Positions 26,792 to 35,208 of a stretch of DNA of 64,000 bases are shown here, piece by piece. Position 1 is the first letter of the stretch. Every line of letters starts with the position of its first letter. The DNA is taken from assembly GCF_024345535.1 (NCBI RefSeq), contig NZ_JAGQBH010000001.1, positions 620,001-684,000 of the forward strand. Direction: 5' to 3'. This DNA is from Cyanobium sp. N.Huapi 1H5. GTDB lineage: Bacteria > Cyanobacteriota > Cyanobacteriia > PCC-6307 > Cyanobiaceae. A program made the position numbers and the translations under genes. The notes below the pieces were generated by a model. That model ran no database searches. It was not told the DNA's origin and saw only the letters and a program-made list of their open reading frames with translations.

Positions 26792-27277
26792 TTGACGGTT
26801 TTCGAAGGTCGCTTCACCGATGTCGCCGGTCTGCGGATCGGCCTGGTGATCGCCCGCTTCAACGATCTGGTGACCGGCAAGCTGCTCAGCGGCTGCCTCG
26901 ATTCCCTCTCCCGCCACGGCATCGACGTCAGCCCCGAGAGCACCCAGCTCGACGTGGCCTGGGTGCCGGGCAGCTTCGAGATTCCCCTGGTGGCCCAGCG
27001 GCTGGCCGCCAGCGGCCGCTACCAGGTGGTCATCACCCTGGGGGCGGTGATCCGGGGCGACACCCCCCACTTCGACGTGGTGGTGGCCGAGGTGAGCAAG
27101 GGGGTGGCCGCCGTGGCCCGCGACACCGGCGTGCCGGTGATCTTTGGGGTGCTCACCACCGACACCCTGCAGCAGGCCCTCGAGCGGGCCGGCATCAAGA
27201 GCAACCTGGGCTGGAGCTACGGCCTCCAGGCCCTGGAGATGGGCAGCCTGATGGCCGCCCTGCCCGCCCAGCCATGA
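26792..27277 (+). CDS. ribH: 6,7-dimethyl-8-ribityllumazine synthase
   Basis: RibH makes the riboflavin precursor lumazine. Conserved blocks are [50 protein letters not shown] with the catalytic histidine, and [18 protein letters not shown]. The length of 161 residues is typical. The start is the TTG at 26792, directly after the psbZ remnant; no ATG lies in this frame nearby. The last codons overlap the rfbA start (ATGA), tying a vitamin gene to a sugar-nucleotide gene. Confidence 0.95.
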   Translation: MTVFEGRFTDVAGLRIGLVIARFNDLVTGKLLSGCLDSLSRHGIDVSPESTQLDVAWVPGSFEIPLVAQRLAASGRYQVVITLGAVIRGDTPHFDVVVAEVSKGVAAVARDTGVPVIFGVLTTDTLQQALERAGIKSNLGWSYGLQALEMGSLMAALPAQP

Positions 27278-28182
27278 AGCGCAAGGGACTGATCCTGGCG
27301 GGGGGCAGCGGCACGCGCCTGGCCCCCCTCACCACCGCCGTCAGCAAGCAGCTGGTGCCGGTCTACGACAAGCCGATGATCTACTACCCGCTCAGCACCC
27401 TGATGCTGGCGGGCATCCGCGAGGTGCTGGTGATCACCACCCCCACCGACCAGCCGGCCTTCGAACGGTTGCTGGGGGATGGATCCGGCTGGGGCATGGA
27501 GATCCGCTATGCGGTGCAGCCCAGCCCCGATGGGCTGGCCCAGGCGTTCCTGATCGGCGCCGATTTCCTCGACGGCGCCCCGGCAGCCCTGGTGCTCGGA
27601 GACAACCTCTTCCACGGCCACGACCTGATCCCCCAGCTGCAGGGGGCCAACGGCCAGCGGCCGGGGGCGACGGTGTTCGCCTACCCGGTGAGCGATCCGG
27701 AGCGCTACGGGGTGGTGGAGTTCAGCGGCGATGGCCGGGTGCTGAGCATCGAGGAGAAGCCGCCCCAGCCGCGCAGCCGCTACGCGGTCACGGGCCTGTA
27801 CTTCTACGACCACACCGTGGTGGAGCGGGCCCGCCAGGTGCGTCCCTCGCCGCGGGGCGAGCTGGAGATCACCGACCTCAACCAGCTCTACCTCGATGAA
27901 GGTCTGCTGCGGGTGGAGCTGATGGGCCGCGGCATGGCCTGGCTGGACACCGGCACCCCCGATTCCCTGCACGAGGCCGCCAGCTACATCCGCACCCTCG
28001 AGAAGCGCCAGGGCCTCAAGGTGGGCTGCCCGGAGGAGGTGGCCTGGCGCCTGGGCTGGATCGACCACGGCCAGCTGGAGCGGCTGGCCCTGCCCCTGAA
28101 GAAATCCGGCTACGGCGACTACCTGCTGCGCCTGCTGCAGGAGGCCGCCAGCGACCACCAGGCCCTGGAGCCCCAACGATGA
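27274..28182 (+). CDS. rfbA: glucose-1-phosphate thymidylyltransferase
   Basis: RfbA (RmlA) makes dTDP-glucose from glucose 1-phosphate and dTTP. The nucleotide-binding motif [13 protein letters not shown] is at residue 8, followed by [24 protein letters not shown] and the EEKPPQPRS substrate segment. The length of 302 residues is normal. The ATG overlaps the ribH stop and the gene end overlaps rfbC, both by four bases. The partner genes rfbB and rfbD are not in this window. Confidence 0.95.
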   Translation: MKRKGLILAGGSGTRLAPLTTAVSKQLVPVYDKPMIYYPLSTLMLAGIREVLVITTPTDQPAFERLLGDGSGWGMEIRYAVQPSPDGLAQAFLIGADFLDGAPAALVLGDNLFHGHDLIPQLQGANGQRPGATVFAYPVSDPERYGVVEFSGDGRVLSIEEKPPQPRSRYAVTGLYFYDHTVVERARQVRPSPRGELEITDLNQLYLDEGLLRVELMGRGMAWLDTGTPDSLHEAASYIRTLEKRQGLKVGCPEEVAWRLGWIDHGQLERLALPLKKSGYGDYLLRLLQEAASDHQALEPQR

Positions 28183-28778
28183 ACGTTCAGTTCCTGGCCA
28201 TCGACGGCCCCCTGCTGCTCACCCCGGCGGTCTACGCCGATGACCGGGGCTGGTTCAGCGAGAGCTGGAACCGGCGCCGCTTCGCCGAGGCCCTCGGACG
28301 GGAGGACGCCGATGCCCCCGAGTTCGTGCAGGACAACCACTCCCGTTCCGTGCAGGGGGTGCTGCGGGGCCTGCATTTCCAGCGGGCGCCCCACCCCCAG
28401 GGCAAGCTCGTGCGCTGCACCGTCGGGGAGGTGTTCGATGTGGCCGTCGACCTGCGCCGGGACTCCCCGACCCTGGGCCAGTGGGTGGGCGAGCGGCTCA
28501 GCGCCGAGAACCAGCACCAGCTCTGGGTGCCGGTGGGCTTCGCCCATGGCTTCCTGACCCTGAGCGCCGTGGCCGAGGTGCAGTACAAGACCGCCGGCTA
28601 CTGGAACCGTGACTGCGAGCGCTCCCTGGCCTGGAACGACCCGGCGATCGGCATCGACTGGCCCCTGGGGGAGCTGCCGGCGCCCCACCAGCCCCTGCTG
28701 GCCCCCAAGGACGCCGCCGCCCCCGGTCTGGGGGCCCTGGCAGCCGCGGGTGATCTGTTCGCGCCCGACAACGTGTGA
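28179..28778 (+). CDS. rfbC: dTDP-4-dehydrorhamnose 3,5-epimerase
   Basis: RfbC (RmlC) epimerises dTDP-4-keto-6-deoxyglucose at C3 and C5 on the way to dTDP-rhamnose. The cupin-type motifs are intact: [20 protein letters not shown] with the catalytic histidine, [13 protein letters not shown] with the partner aspartate, VPVGFAHGF, and [22 protein letters not shown] with the tyrosine region. The length is 199 residues. It is coupled to rfbA by an ATGA overlap. A second, divergent member lies at 32235. Confidence 0.94.
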   Translation: MNVQFLAIDGPLLLTPAVYADDRGWFSESWNRRRFAEALGREDADAPEFVQDNHSRSVQGVLRGLHFQRAPHPQGKLVRCTVGEVFDVAVDLRRDSPTLGQWVGERLSAENQHQLWVPVGFAHGFLTLSAVAEVQYKTAGYWNRDCERSLAWNDPAIGIDWPLGELPAPHQPLLAPKDAAAPGLGALAAAGDLFAPDNV

Positions 28779-28864
28779 AGGATGGCTCCGGCGGCGGGCA
28801 GGGCCCCGCGCTGCATGGCAGGATCGCCCACGCTGCCTGATCCGGCCCCGAGCCTCCCTGCCCC

Positions 28865-29053
28865 ATGCAGATCCTCAATACCCTCACCGTTCTGGCCCTG
28901 GTGGTGATGTCCTTCGCCCTGATCGTGGCGGTGCCGGTGCTCTACGCGAGCACCGAGGACAGCGGCCGCTCCAACCGCCTGATCCTGATCGGCGGTGCCG
29001 CCTGGGTGGCCCTGGTGCTGGTCAACTGGGGCATGAGCCTGCTGGTGGTCTGA
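28865..29053 (+). CDS. psbZ: photosystem II reaction centre protein PsbZ
   Basis: PsbZ (Ycf9) is a small two-helix subunit near CP43 in photosystem II. The 62 residues open [20 protein letters not shown], with the VGVPVLYAS-type turn here [19 protein letters not shown], and a second helix ending in WGMSLLVV. The ATG at 28865 lies 86 bases after rfbC. Its position between rfbC and the polysaccharide exporter is unusual; a 3' fragment of another psbZ lies between mutS and ribH, where the gene would be expected. Confidence 0.9.
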   Translation: MQILNTLTVLALVVMSFALIVAVPVLYASTEDSGRSNRLILIGGAAWVALVLVNWGMSLLVV

Positions 29054-29105
29054 GGTCGACAGGGTGACGGCGTGACAGCCTCCCCTGATCACCCAGTCCC
29101 GCCAT

Positions 29106-29924
29106 ATGAGCGTCACTCGCATTCAGCCCAGGCGCCGCTTTTCATTCTTCGAGTGGAAGGAGATCGTTGAGTATCGCGATCTCCTTTATTTCCTGGCTCT
29201 TCGCGACATCAAGCTGCGCTACAAGCAGACGAGCCTCGGAGCGGTCTGGGTGATCCTGCAGCCGTTGGTGCCGGCCGTGATCTTTGCTGTGCTGTTCGGC
29301 AACTTCGCCCGATTGCCCAGCAATGGTCAGCCCTATCTGCTGATGGTGTTCACGGGCCTGATTCCCTGGGGGCTGTTCAGCAACTCGATCGGCAGGGCCG
29401 GCACCAGCTTGGTGGCCAATTCCGGTCTGCTGTCCAAGATCTATTTCCCCCGTCTGATCATTCCTCTGGCCTCGATGGGGTCGGTGGTTGTGGATGGCCT
29501 GGTCAGCCTTGGGGTCCTGGTGGTGCTGCTGGCGCTTTTCGGCATCGGACTGGGCTGGCATCTGCTGGCCGCCCCCTTCTTCCTGCTGGCGGCGTTCCTG
29601 ATGGGCCTGGGGCTGACGCTGATCGTGGCCTCGCTGAATGTCTATCACCGCGACTTCGGTTATGCGGTGCCGTTTGCCCTGCAGGCCTGGAATTATCTGA
29701 CGCCGATCGTCTATTCCTCTTCGTTGATTCCTGAGCGCTGGCAGTTTCTTTACTCGCTCAATCCAACGGTGGGGCTGATTGAAGGTTTTCGCTGGTCGGT
29801 GCTCGGCGGTGTGCCGATCACCGTCACCATGATGGCGAGCATGCTGTCGGGGCTGGTCGCTTCCCTGGCGATCGGCATGGCCGTGTTCCAGAAGATTGAA
29901 AGGGGCTTCGCCGATATCGTATGA
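29106..29924 (+). CDS. wzm: ABC transporter permease for polysaccharide export (Wzm-like)
   Basis: This 272-residue ABC-2 type permease has about six membrane segments and the family's N-terminal amphipathic helix (FFEWKEIVEYRDLLYFLALRD). Typical blocks are LKYKQTSLGAVWVILQP-like (here LRYKQTSLGAVWVILQP), YLLMVFTGLIPWG and YLTPIVYSSSLIPERW near the C-terminus. It would form the channel moving a lipid-linked glycan across the inner membrane with the next gene. The ATG is at 29106. The stop overlaps the ATPase start (ATGA). Confidence 0.93.
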   Translation: MSVTRIQPRRRFSFFEWKEIVEYRDLLYFLALRDIKLRYKQTSLGAVWVILQPLVPAVIFAVLFGNFARLPSNGQPYLLMVFTGLIPWGLFSNSIGRAGTSLVANSGLLSKIYFPRLIIPLASMGSVVVDGLVSLGVLVVLLALFGIGLGWHLLAAPFFLLAAFLMGLGLTLIVASLNVYHRDFGYAVPFALQAWNYLTPIVYSSSLIPERWQFLYSLNPTVGLIEGFRWSVLGGVPITVTMMASMLSGLVASLAIGMAVFQKIERGFADIV

Positions 29925-31180
29925 CTGCGACTCAAGATATTGCCGTCACCGTTCGCTCCCTGGGCAAGTCCTACAAGATTGACCATCTGGGCCTGGCGGA
30001 ACCCCCAGTCGAGGCCGCCGAGGGCGGCTCCCGGCGTCGTTGGCCCTGGCAGGGCAAGGGGCCGCGGCAGCGGATGAGCAGCGAGATCTTCTGGGCCTTG
30101 CGGGATGTGGATTTCGAGGTTCCCCGGGGGAAGGTCTTTGGTGTGATCGGCAGGAACGGGGCGGGCAAGAGCACCCTGCTGAAGATCCTGTCCCGGATCA
30201 CGGAGCCCACCACCGGCATGGCCGAGATCCGCGGCCGGGTGGGCTCCCTGTTGGAGGTCGGTACCGGATTTCACCCCGAGCTCAGCGGTCGCGAGAACAT
30301 CTACCTCAATGGCACGCTGCTGGGAATGCGACGCCGGCAGATTGATCAGGTCTTCGATGCGATCGTTGATTTCGCCGAGGTGCACCGCTTCATCGATACC
30401 CCGGTGAAGCGCTATTCCAGTGGCATGTATGTGCGTCTGGCCTTTGCCGTCGCCGCCCACCTGGAGCCGGACATCCTGATCATCGATGAAGTGTTGGCCG
30501 TGGGTGATCTTCAGTTTCAGAAGAAGTGCCTCGGCAAGATGAAGGATGTCACCGGCCAGGGGCGAACGGTGCTGTTCGTGAGCCACAGCCTCAGCACGGT
30601 CAACAGTCTGTGTGATACGTGCATGTTACTGGAGAATGGCAGGGTTGCCAAGATCGGCCCCACGGAGTCTGTGACGGCCTCCTATTTCGCCAGCAGTGAG
30701 GAAACGGCAGGCTCGCTTCTTGATCTCACGGCGGATCCGCCCGGCGACAGGTTCTGCCGCATGGTCGGAGCACGGATGGTGGACCGGTCCGGTGAAAGTG
30801 TCAGCTATGCCCATATCGACAGGGAGGTCGGCATCGAGATGACCTACGAGCTCCTGGAGCCTTCCACGGGACCGGTGATCCCGAACTTCCATTTCTTCAC
30901 GGCGGGTCAGTGTGCCTTCATCACCAGTCCCCTTCCCCAGCCTCCCGCCTCATCGGGACGCCACCAAGCGACGGTCTGGTTGCCGGCAAGATTTCTCAAT
31001 GAAGGAACCTATTCAGTCAATTTCGCTGCCACCACGCCGATACCCCAGTGTTGTCATTTCCATGTTCAGGATCAGTTCTGCTTTGAGGTGATCGAGGATC
31101 TGCATGATGAAGCCCGCCACGGTGCCGTGCATAAAGTCCCTGGAGCTGTCAGGCCACAGCTGAACTGGAGCATGCGTTGA
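29921..31180 (+). CDS. wzt: ABC transporter ATP-binding protein with C-terminal cargo domain (Wzt-like)
   Basis: This is the ATPase of the polysaccharide exporter. The Walker A motif GRNGAGKSTLLK is near residue 77, the signature is of the Wzt type (YSSGMYVRLAF) and Walker B is DILIIDEVLAVGD. After residue 270 there is an additional beta-rich domain of about 150 residues, as in Wzt proteins that bind the capped end of the O-chain. An insert around residues 25-50 carries GGSRRRWPWQGKGPRQR. The length is 419 residues. The cargo domain implies recognition of a modified terminal sugar, which fits the many methyltransferases downstream. Confidence 0.92.
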   Translation: MTATQDIAVTVRSLGKSYKIDHLGLAEPPVEAAEGGSRRRWPWQGKGPRQRMSSEIFWALRDVDFEVPRGKVFGVIGRNGAGKSTLLKILSRITEPTTGMAEIRGRVGSLLEVGTGFHPELSGRENIYLNGTLLGMRRRQIDQVFDAIVDFAEVHRFIDTPVKRYSSGMYVRLAFAVAAHLEPDILIIDEVLAVGDLQFQKKCLGKMKDVTGQGRTVLFVSHSLSTVNSLCDTCMLLENGRVAKIGPTESVTASYFASSEETAGSLLDLTADPPGDRFCRMVGARMVDRSGESVSYAHIDREVGIEMTYELLEPSTGPVIPNFHFFTAGQCAFITSPLPQPPASSGRHQATVWLPARFLNEGTYSVNFAATTPIPQCCHFHVQDQFCFEVIEDLHDEARHGAVHKVPGAVRPQLNWSMR

Positions 31181-31210
31181 TGGCTCCTGTCTGGCACCCG
31201 GGCAGATGTC

Positions 31211-32233
31211 ATGGGAGAATGGAGTCCTGACGTGGATTGGATTTCGATGCGTTCGCTGGCGGCCAGGATCCGGAGGAAGTTGGGTCGTATCGCTGCAGCG
31301 TCGGCCAGTCGTCCTCCGTCCTCCAGGAGGCAGGCCATCGAGCGGGTCCAGAAAAGTCCTGGCCGGTTGGTGCCCTGGCTTGATCTCATCGGGATCGTCA
31401 AGGCTGACTTTCCCGACAACCTCCGCGAACAGGTTCTGTCCCATGATCTGACACGTAGTGGTGTGATTCTCTGCTTCCAGGAGGAGCTTCAGAATCGAAT
31501 GGCGGCTGATCTTCTGCAGGCTTCCCGGCGGCTGGATCAGGAAGATGTGGCTTCCGTCTGCGGTGATGTGGCACTGGAGATGATTCGCCTCAAAACTATT
31601 GCCCAGTGTCGTGATGCCCATGCAGAAGGCAACTATTACCGGGACGCTGAGCCTTACATCCAGAAGCAGTGGGAGGGGGTGATCTGGCCCATCATCAAGG
31701 ATCTTGACTTCACAGACGTCCTTGAGCTTGCTCCGGGCCATGGCCGCAATACAGAGCATTTACGTCGGTTGGCTGGATCGATCACGCTCATTGATGTGAA
31801 TCCCAACTGCATCGAGGCCTGCAGGGAGCGCTTCGGTGAGCAGCGTGACGGCTGCACATTCCGCTACTTCGTTACCGATGGTGATTCCCTCTCGATGGTC
31901 GATTCGAGTTCCCAGTCGCTTGTCTATTCCTTTGATTCCATGGTTCATTTCGATTCGTCCGTGGTGCGGGCCTATGTCCATGAGATTGCGCGGGTCCTGC
32001 GGCCCGGTGGCAGTGCGTTCCTGCACCACTCCAACTACGGGACGGTGGCGCCTAACAGCGACTGGGCCCACAATCCCGGCAACCGCAGCGACATGACCGC
32101 CGAGCGGATGCGTGGGTTTGCGGAGGAGGCCGGTCTGGACGTGGCGTTCCAGCGCCTCAGTGGCATCGCCGATGGCTGGGGTCTGGAGGATCTCGACGCC
32201 TTCACCGTGCTGCGTCGGCCCGCTCTCGCCTGA
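31211..32233 (+). CDS. class I SAM-dependent methyltransferase
   Basis: The 340-residue protein has a Rossmann-type methyltransferase domain in its second half: motif I is DVLELAPGHGRNTEHL, followed by the acidic strand SITLIDVNP, YSFDSMVHFD at motif IV and LRPGGSAFLHHSNYG. The first 120 residues are an unrelated helical region. The ATG at 31211 is 30 bases after wzt. The substrate is probably a sugar of the O-chain or its cap. It could methylate the chain end that the Wzt cargo domain reads, but this is only inferred from its position. Confidence 0.8.
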   Translation: MGEWSPDVDWISMRSLAARIRRKLGRIAAASASRPPSSRRQAIERVQKSPGRLVPWLDLIGIVKADFPDNLREQVLSHDLTRSGVILCFQEELQNRMAADLLQASRRLDQEDVASVCGDVALEMIRLKTIAQCRDAHAEGNYYRDAEPYIQKQWEGVIWPIIKDLDFTDVLELAPGHGRNTEHLRRLAGSITLIDVNPNCIEACRERFGEQRDGCTFRYFVTDGDSLSMVDSSSQSLVYSFDSMVHFDSSVVRAYVHEIARVLRPGGSAFLHHSNYGTVAPNSDWAHNPGNRSDMTAERMRGFAEEAGLDVAFQRLSGIADGWGLEDLDAFTVLRRPALA

Positions 32234-32234
32234 G

Positions 32235-32783
32235 ATGGCCGAGACCAGCCACCGCGCCACGGCCCTCGAGGGTGTGGTGGAGATCAGCCGCCGGCCGCAT
32301 GGCGATCACCGTGGCCGCTTCCTGAATGTCTTCCGGCGAGAGGACTGGAGCCAGCTCTGGGGAGGGGATCGGCCGATCGAGCAGGTGAATCTCAGCCACA
32401 ACCCAAGCCCCGGAACGCTTCGAGGCCTGCATCTCCAACGGGGGGCGCCTCCGGAGGTCCGATTGGTCACCTGCGTGGTGGGGCGTGTCTGGGACGTGGC
32501 CGTTGACCTGCGGCCAGGCTCCGCCACGCGTGGCCACTGGGTGGCGGTGGACCTCAGCGCCGAAGCCGGGAACTCACTGCTGATCCCTACGGGCTGTGCC
32601 CATGGGTTTCAGGTGCTGGAGCCTGACAGCACCTTGCTTTACCTTCACGGGGCTCCCTATCGCCCTTCGGAGGAGACCGGTGTGCGATGGGACGATCCCC
32701 ACCTCGGCATCGACTGGCCGATGCAGCCCAGGGACTTGAGTGAGCGTGACCGGTCGCTGCCCCTGCTGGAGAGCCTGCCGTGA
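32235..32783 (+). CDS. RmlC-family nucleotide-sugar epimerase (second copy)
   Basis: This 182-residue cupin is related to RfbC but clearly different. It keeps TLRGLHLQ with the catalytic histidine, VAVDLRPGSATRG with the aspartate, PTGCAHGF and APYRPSEETGVRWDDP, so it is probably active. It follows the methyltransferase by one base and its last codons overlap the C-methyltransferase start (GTGA). Given that neighbour and the aminotransferase after it, it may act as a 5-epimerase in a branched amino-sugar route instead of the rhamnose route. The ATG at 32235 is preferred to earlier in-frame codons, which lie inside the upstream gene. Confidence 0.85.
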   Translation: MAETSHRATALEGVVEISRRPHGDHRGRFLNVFRREDWSQLWGGDRPIEQVNLSHNPSPGTLRGLHLQRGAPPEVRLVTCVVGRVWDVAVDLRPGSATRGHWVAVDLSAEAGNSLLIPTGCAHGFQVLEPDSTLLYLHGAPYRPSEETGVRWDDPHLGIDWPMQPRDLSERDRSLPLLESLP

Positions 32784-34021
32784 TCCACCACTGCCGACAC
32801 TGCGGGACTCCACTGGAGCACGAAGTCATTGACCTCGGCCATCAGCCGCCCAGCAATGCCTACCTGTGCGAGGCGAAGCTGAGTCTGCCGGAAGTCACCT
32901 TTCCCCTTCGCGTGTATGTGTGCTCGAACTGCTGGCTCGTGCAGCTACCCATGCATGCACCAGCCGATGAGTTGTTCACCGCGGATTATGCCTACTTCTC
33001 CAGCACTTCGATCACCTGGTGTCAGCATGCTGAGCGGTTCGTCAAGGCGGCCGTCGATCGACTTTCGCTCGGTCCAGGCAGTCTGGTTGTGGAAGTGGCC
33101 AGCAACGATGGCTATCTGCTCCAGTACGTGAAGGCGCAAGGGATTCCGTGCCTCGGCATCGAGCCAACCCGCGCTACGGCGGAGGCTGCGAGAAGAAAAG
33201 GCATCGACACGCTCGAGAGATTCTTCGGTGGAGATTTTGCGACAGAGCTGGTTTCCCAGGGTTTCAGGGCCGATCTGTTGGTGGCCAACAACGTGCTGGC
33301 GCATGTCCCAGATATCAATGATTTTCTGGCGGCAATCTCCCGTGTTCTCAAGCCATCTGGTGTGGCCTCTGTGGAGTTTCCCCACTTGTTGCGATTGCTT
33401 GACGGCAACCAGTTCGACACGATCTATCACGAGCACTACAGCTACCTGAGCCTTACGACTCTGCAGCGAATGGCGGAGGATGCGGGGCTGATGGTGCTCG
33501 ACGCCGAGCAGATCACCACCCACGGCGGCAGCCTGAGGGTATGGCTTGCCCGTAGCGGAGATCCTGCGGCTGCTGCCCAGACTCCGCGGGAACGGCAGGC
33601 TGTGGAGGGGGTCCTTGCGGAGGAGTCCACGGCCGGGCTCACGTCCCTGGACGCTTACGACCGCTGCCAGAAGCGCGCCTTGGAAGCCAAGTTTGCGCTG
33701 ATGGAGTATCTGCTGGCTGCCCGCCGGTCCGGGAAGCGCGTGCTTGCCTATGGTGCCGCGGCCAAGGGAAACACCCTGCTGAATTTCGCCGGGATCCGCA
33801 GCGACCTGCTGGAAGCGGTGGCCGATCTGGCCCCCAGCAAGATTGGAAAATGGCTGCCAGGAAGCCACATTCCCATCATTGATGTTGATGATCTTCTGGA
33901 GCGGCAGCCTGATGAGCTCCTTGTGCTTCCATGGAACCTGGCGGGCGAAGTGAAGGCCCAGCTCAGAGGCAGGATCGACGTACCCGTGAAGGTGGCGATC
34001 CCCATCCTCTCGGCCATCTGA
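32780..34021 (+). CDS. zinc-binding sugar C-methyltransferase (TylCIII/EvaC type)
   Basis: This 413-residue protein has the three-part layout of NDP-hexose 3-C-methyltransferases. The N-terminal zinc module has C5, C8, C48 and C51. The central SAM domain has VVEVASNDGYLLQYV and the acidic LGIEP strand. The C-terminal domain starts after the EHYSYLSL and HGGSLRVW motifs and includes YGAAAKGNTLLNF. Such enzymes add a methyl group to C3 of a keto-sugar nucleotide. The GTG at 32780 overlaps the RmlC-like stop. The family match is strong; the exact sugar is not known. Confidence 0.88.
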   Translation: MIHHCRHCGTPLEHEVIDLGHQPPSNAYLCEAKLSLPEVTFPLRVYVCSNCWLVQLPMHAPADELFTADYAYFSSTSITWCQHAERFVKAAVDRLSLGPGSLVVEVASNDGYLLQYVKAQGIPCLGIEPTRATAEAARRKGIDTLERFFGGDFATELVSQGFRADLLVANNVLAHVPDINDFLAAISRVLKPSGVASVEFPHLLRLLDGNQFDTIYHEHYSYLSLTTLQRMAEDAGLMVLDAEQITTHGGSLRVWLARSGDPAAAAQTPRERQAVEGVLAEESTAGLTSLDAYDRCQKRALEAKFALMEYLLAARRSGKRVLAYGAAAKGNTLLNFAGIRSDLLEAVADLAPSKIGKWLPGSHIPIIDVDDLLERQPDELLVLPWNLAGEVKAQLRGRIDVPVKVAIPILSAI

Positions 34022-34024
34022 GTC

Positions 34025-35149
34025 ATGGACGACTTCTCCCCCCCCAGGATTCCCTACACAAGGCCGTCGATCACTGAGCTGGAGGTGGCCTACGCCACGG
34101 ATGCTGCCCGCAATGGTTGGGGTGAGCATTGCTACGACTACATCGTCCGTTTTGAGGAGGCTTTTCGTCAGCACCTCGGCGTCGGCCATGCCCTTGCTAC
34201 GAGCAGCTGTACGGGAGCGCTGCACATGGGCTTGCACGCCCTTGGGATCGGCCCTGGAGACGAGGTCATCATGGCGGACACCAACTGGGTGGCCACGGCA
34301 GCGCCCATCGTCCATCTAGGGGCCCAGCCGGTCTTCGTCGACATTCTTGCCGATACCTGGTGCCTTGACCCAGATCAGGTGGAAGCGGGGATTACGGCAA
34401 GAACCAAGGCGATTGTGGCGGTTCACCTGTATGGCAACCTCTGCGCCATGGATCGGCTTCTGGAGATCGGGGAGCGCTATGACATCCCTGTGATCGAAGA
34501 TGCCGCAGAAGCGATTGGCTCCCAGTGGCATGGCAGGCGGGCAGGAAGCCTGGGCCGTTTCGGTGTTTTTTCCTTTCATGGCACCAAGACACTGACCACC
34601 GGGGAAGGTGGCATGTTCGTCACCAACGACAGCCAGCTCTACGAACAGGTGCTCACCTTGTCCAACCATGGCCGTGCCAAAGGTGAAACCAGGCAGTTCT
34701 GGCCTGAGCGGGTGGGATTCAAGTACAAGATGAGCAACATCCAGGCTGCCATAGGTTGCGCGCAACTAGAGCGAATTGATGAACTCATCAATGAGAAGCG
34801 TCAGACGTTCTCCCGCTACCACAAGCTCTTTTCATCTCTCCCTGTCAAGATGAACCCTGAGCCGTCCCACGTGGTCAATGGTTACTGGATGCCGACCATG
34901 GTGGTGGATCCTTCGGTGGCCTTCGACCGGGATCAACTGCTGAAGCAGTTTCAGGAGCATGGAATTGATGGCCGGGTCTTTTTCTGGCCTCTCAGTTCCA
35001 CGTCTGTGCCTGGGCGAAAGGCCTCTTCCCAGCCTTTTCTTTCCGAGACAATCCATATGAGAAGCATTAATCTGCCCAGTTACTCTGGCTTTTCCCAGCA
35101 GGATGCAGAACGTATTCATCAACTCGTGCAACAGCACCTGACGGGATAG
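34025..35149 (+). CDS. DegT/DnrJ/EryC1/StrS-family sugar aminotransferase
   Basis: This PLP enzyme transfers an amino group to a keto-sugar nucleotide. The catalytic lysine is K188 in SFHGTKTLTTGEGG, and D159 (VIEDAAEAIG) contacts the PLP ring. The N-terminal RPSITELEVAYATDAARNGW and the SSCTGALHMGLHALGIGPGDEV segments are typical. The length is 374 residues. It resembles perosamine-synthase-like C4 aminotransferases; a C3 enzyme is also possible in view of the C3-methyltransferase just upstream, three bases away. Confidence 0.9.
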   Translation: MDDFSPPRIPYTRPSITELEVAYATDAARNGWGEHCYDYIVRFEEAFRQHLGVGHALATSSCTGALHMGLHALGIGPGDEVIMADTNWVATAAPIVHLGAQPVFVDILADTWCLDPDQVEAGITARTKAIVAVHLYGNLCAMDRLLEIGERYDIPVIEDAAEAIGSQWHGRRAGSLGRFGVFSFHGTKTLTTGEGGMFVTNDSQLYEQVLTLSNHGRAKGETRQFWPERVGFKYKMSNIQAAIGCAQLERIDELINEKRQTFSRYHKLFSSLPVKMNPEPSHVVNGYWMPTMVVDPSVAFDRDQLLKQFQEHGIDGRVFFWPLSSTSVPGRKASSQPFLSETIHMRSINLPSYSGFSQQDAERIHQLVQQHLTG

Positions 35150-35208
35150 GGGGATCCGCCAATCGCCTGTTCTGCTTTTTTGTTCTCCTTATCATCGATC
35201 CTGACCCC

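Noticed and set aside
28179-32783. Two RmlC-type genes as a recent duplication
   Set aside because: The two proteins differ at most positions outside the catalytic motifs, so they are old paralogues or have separate origins, not a recent copy.
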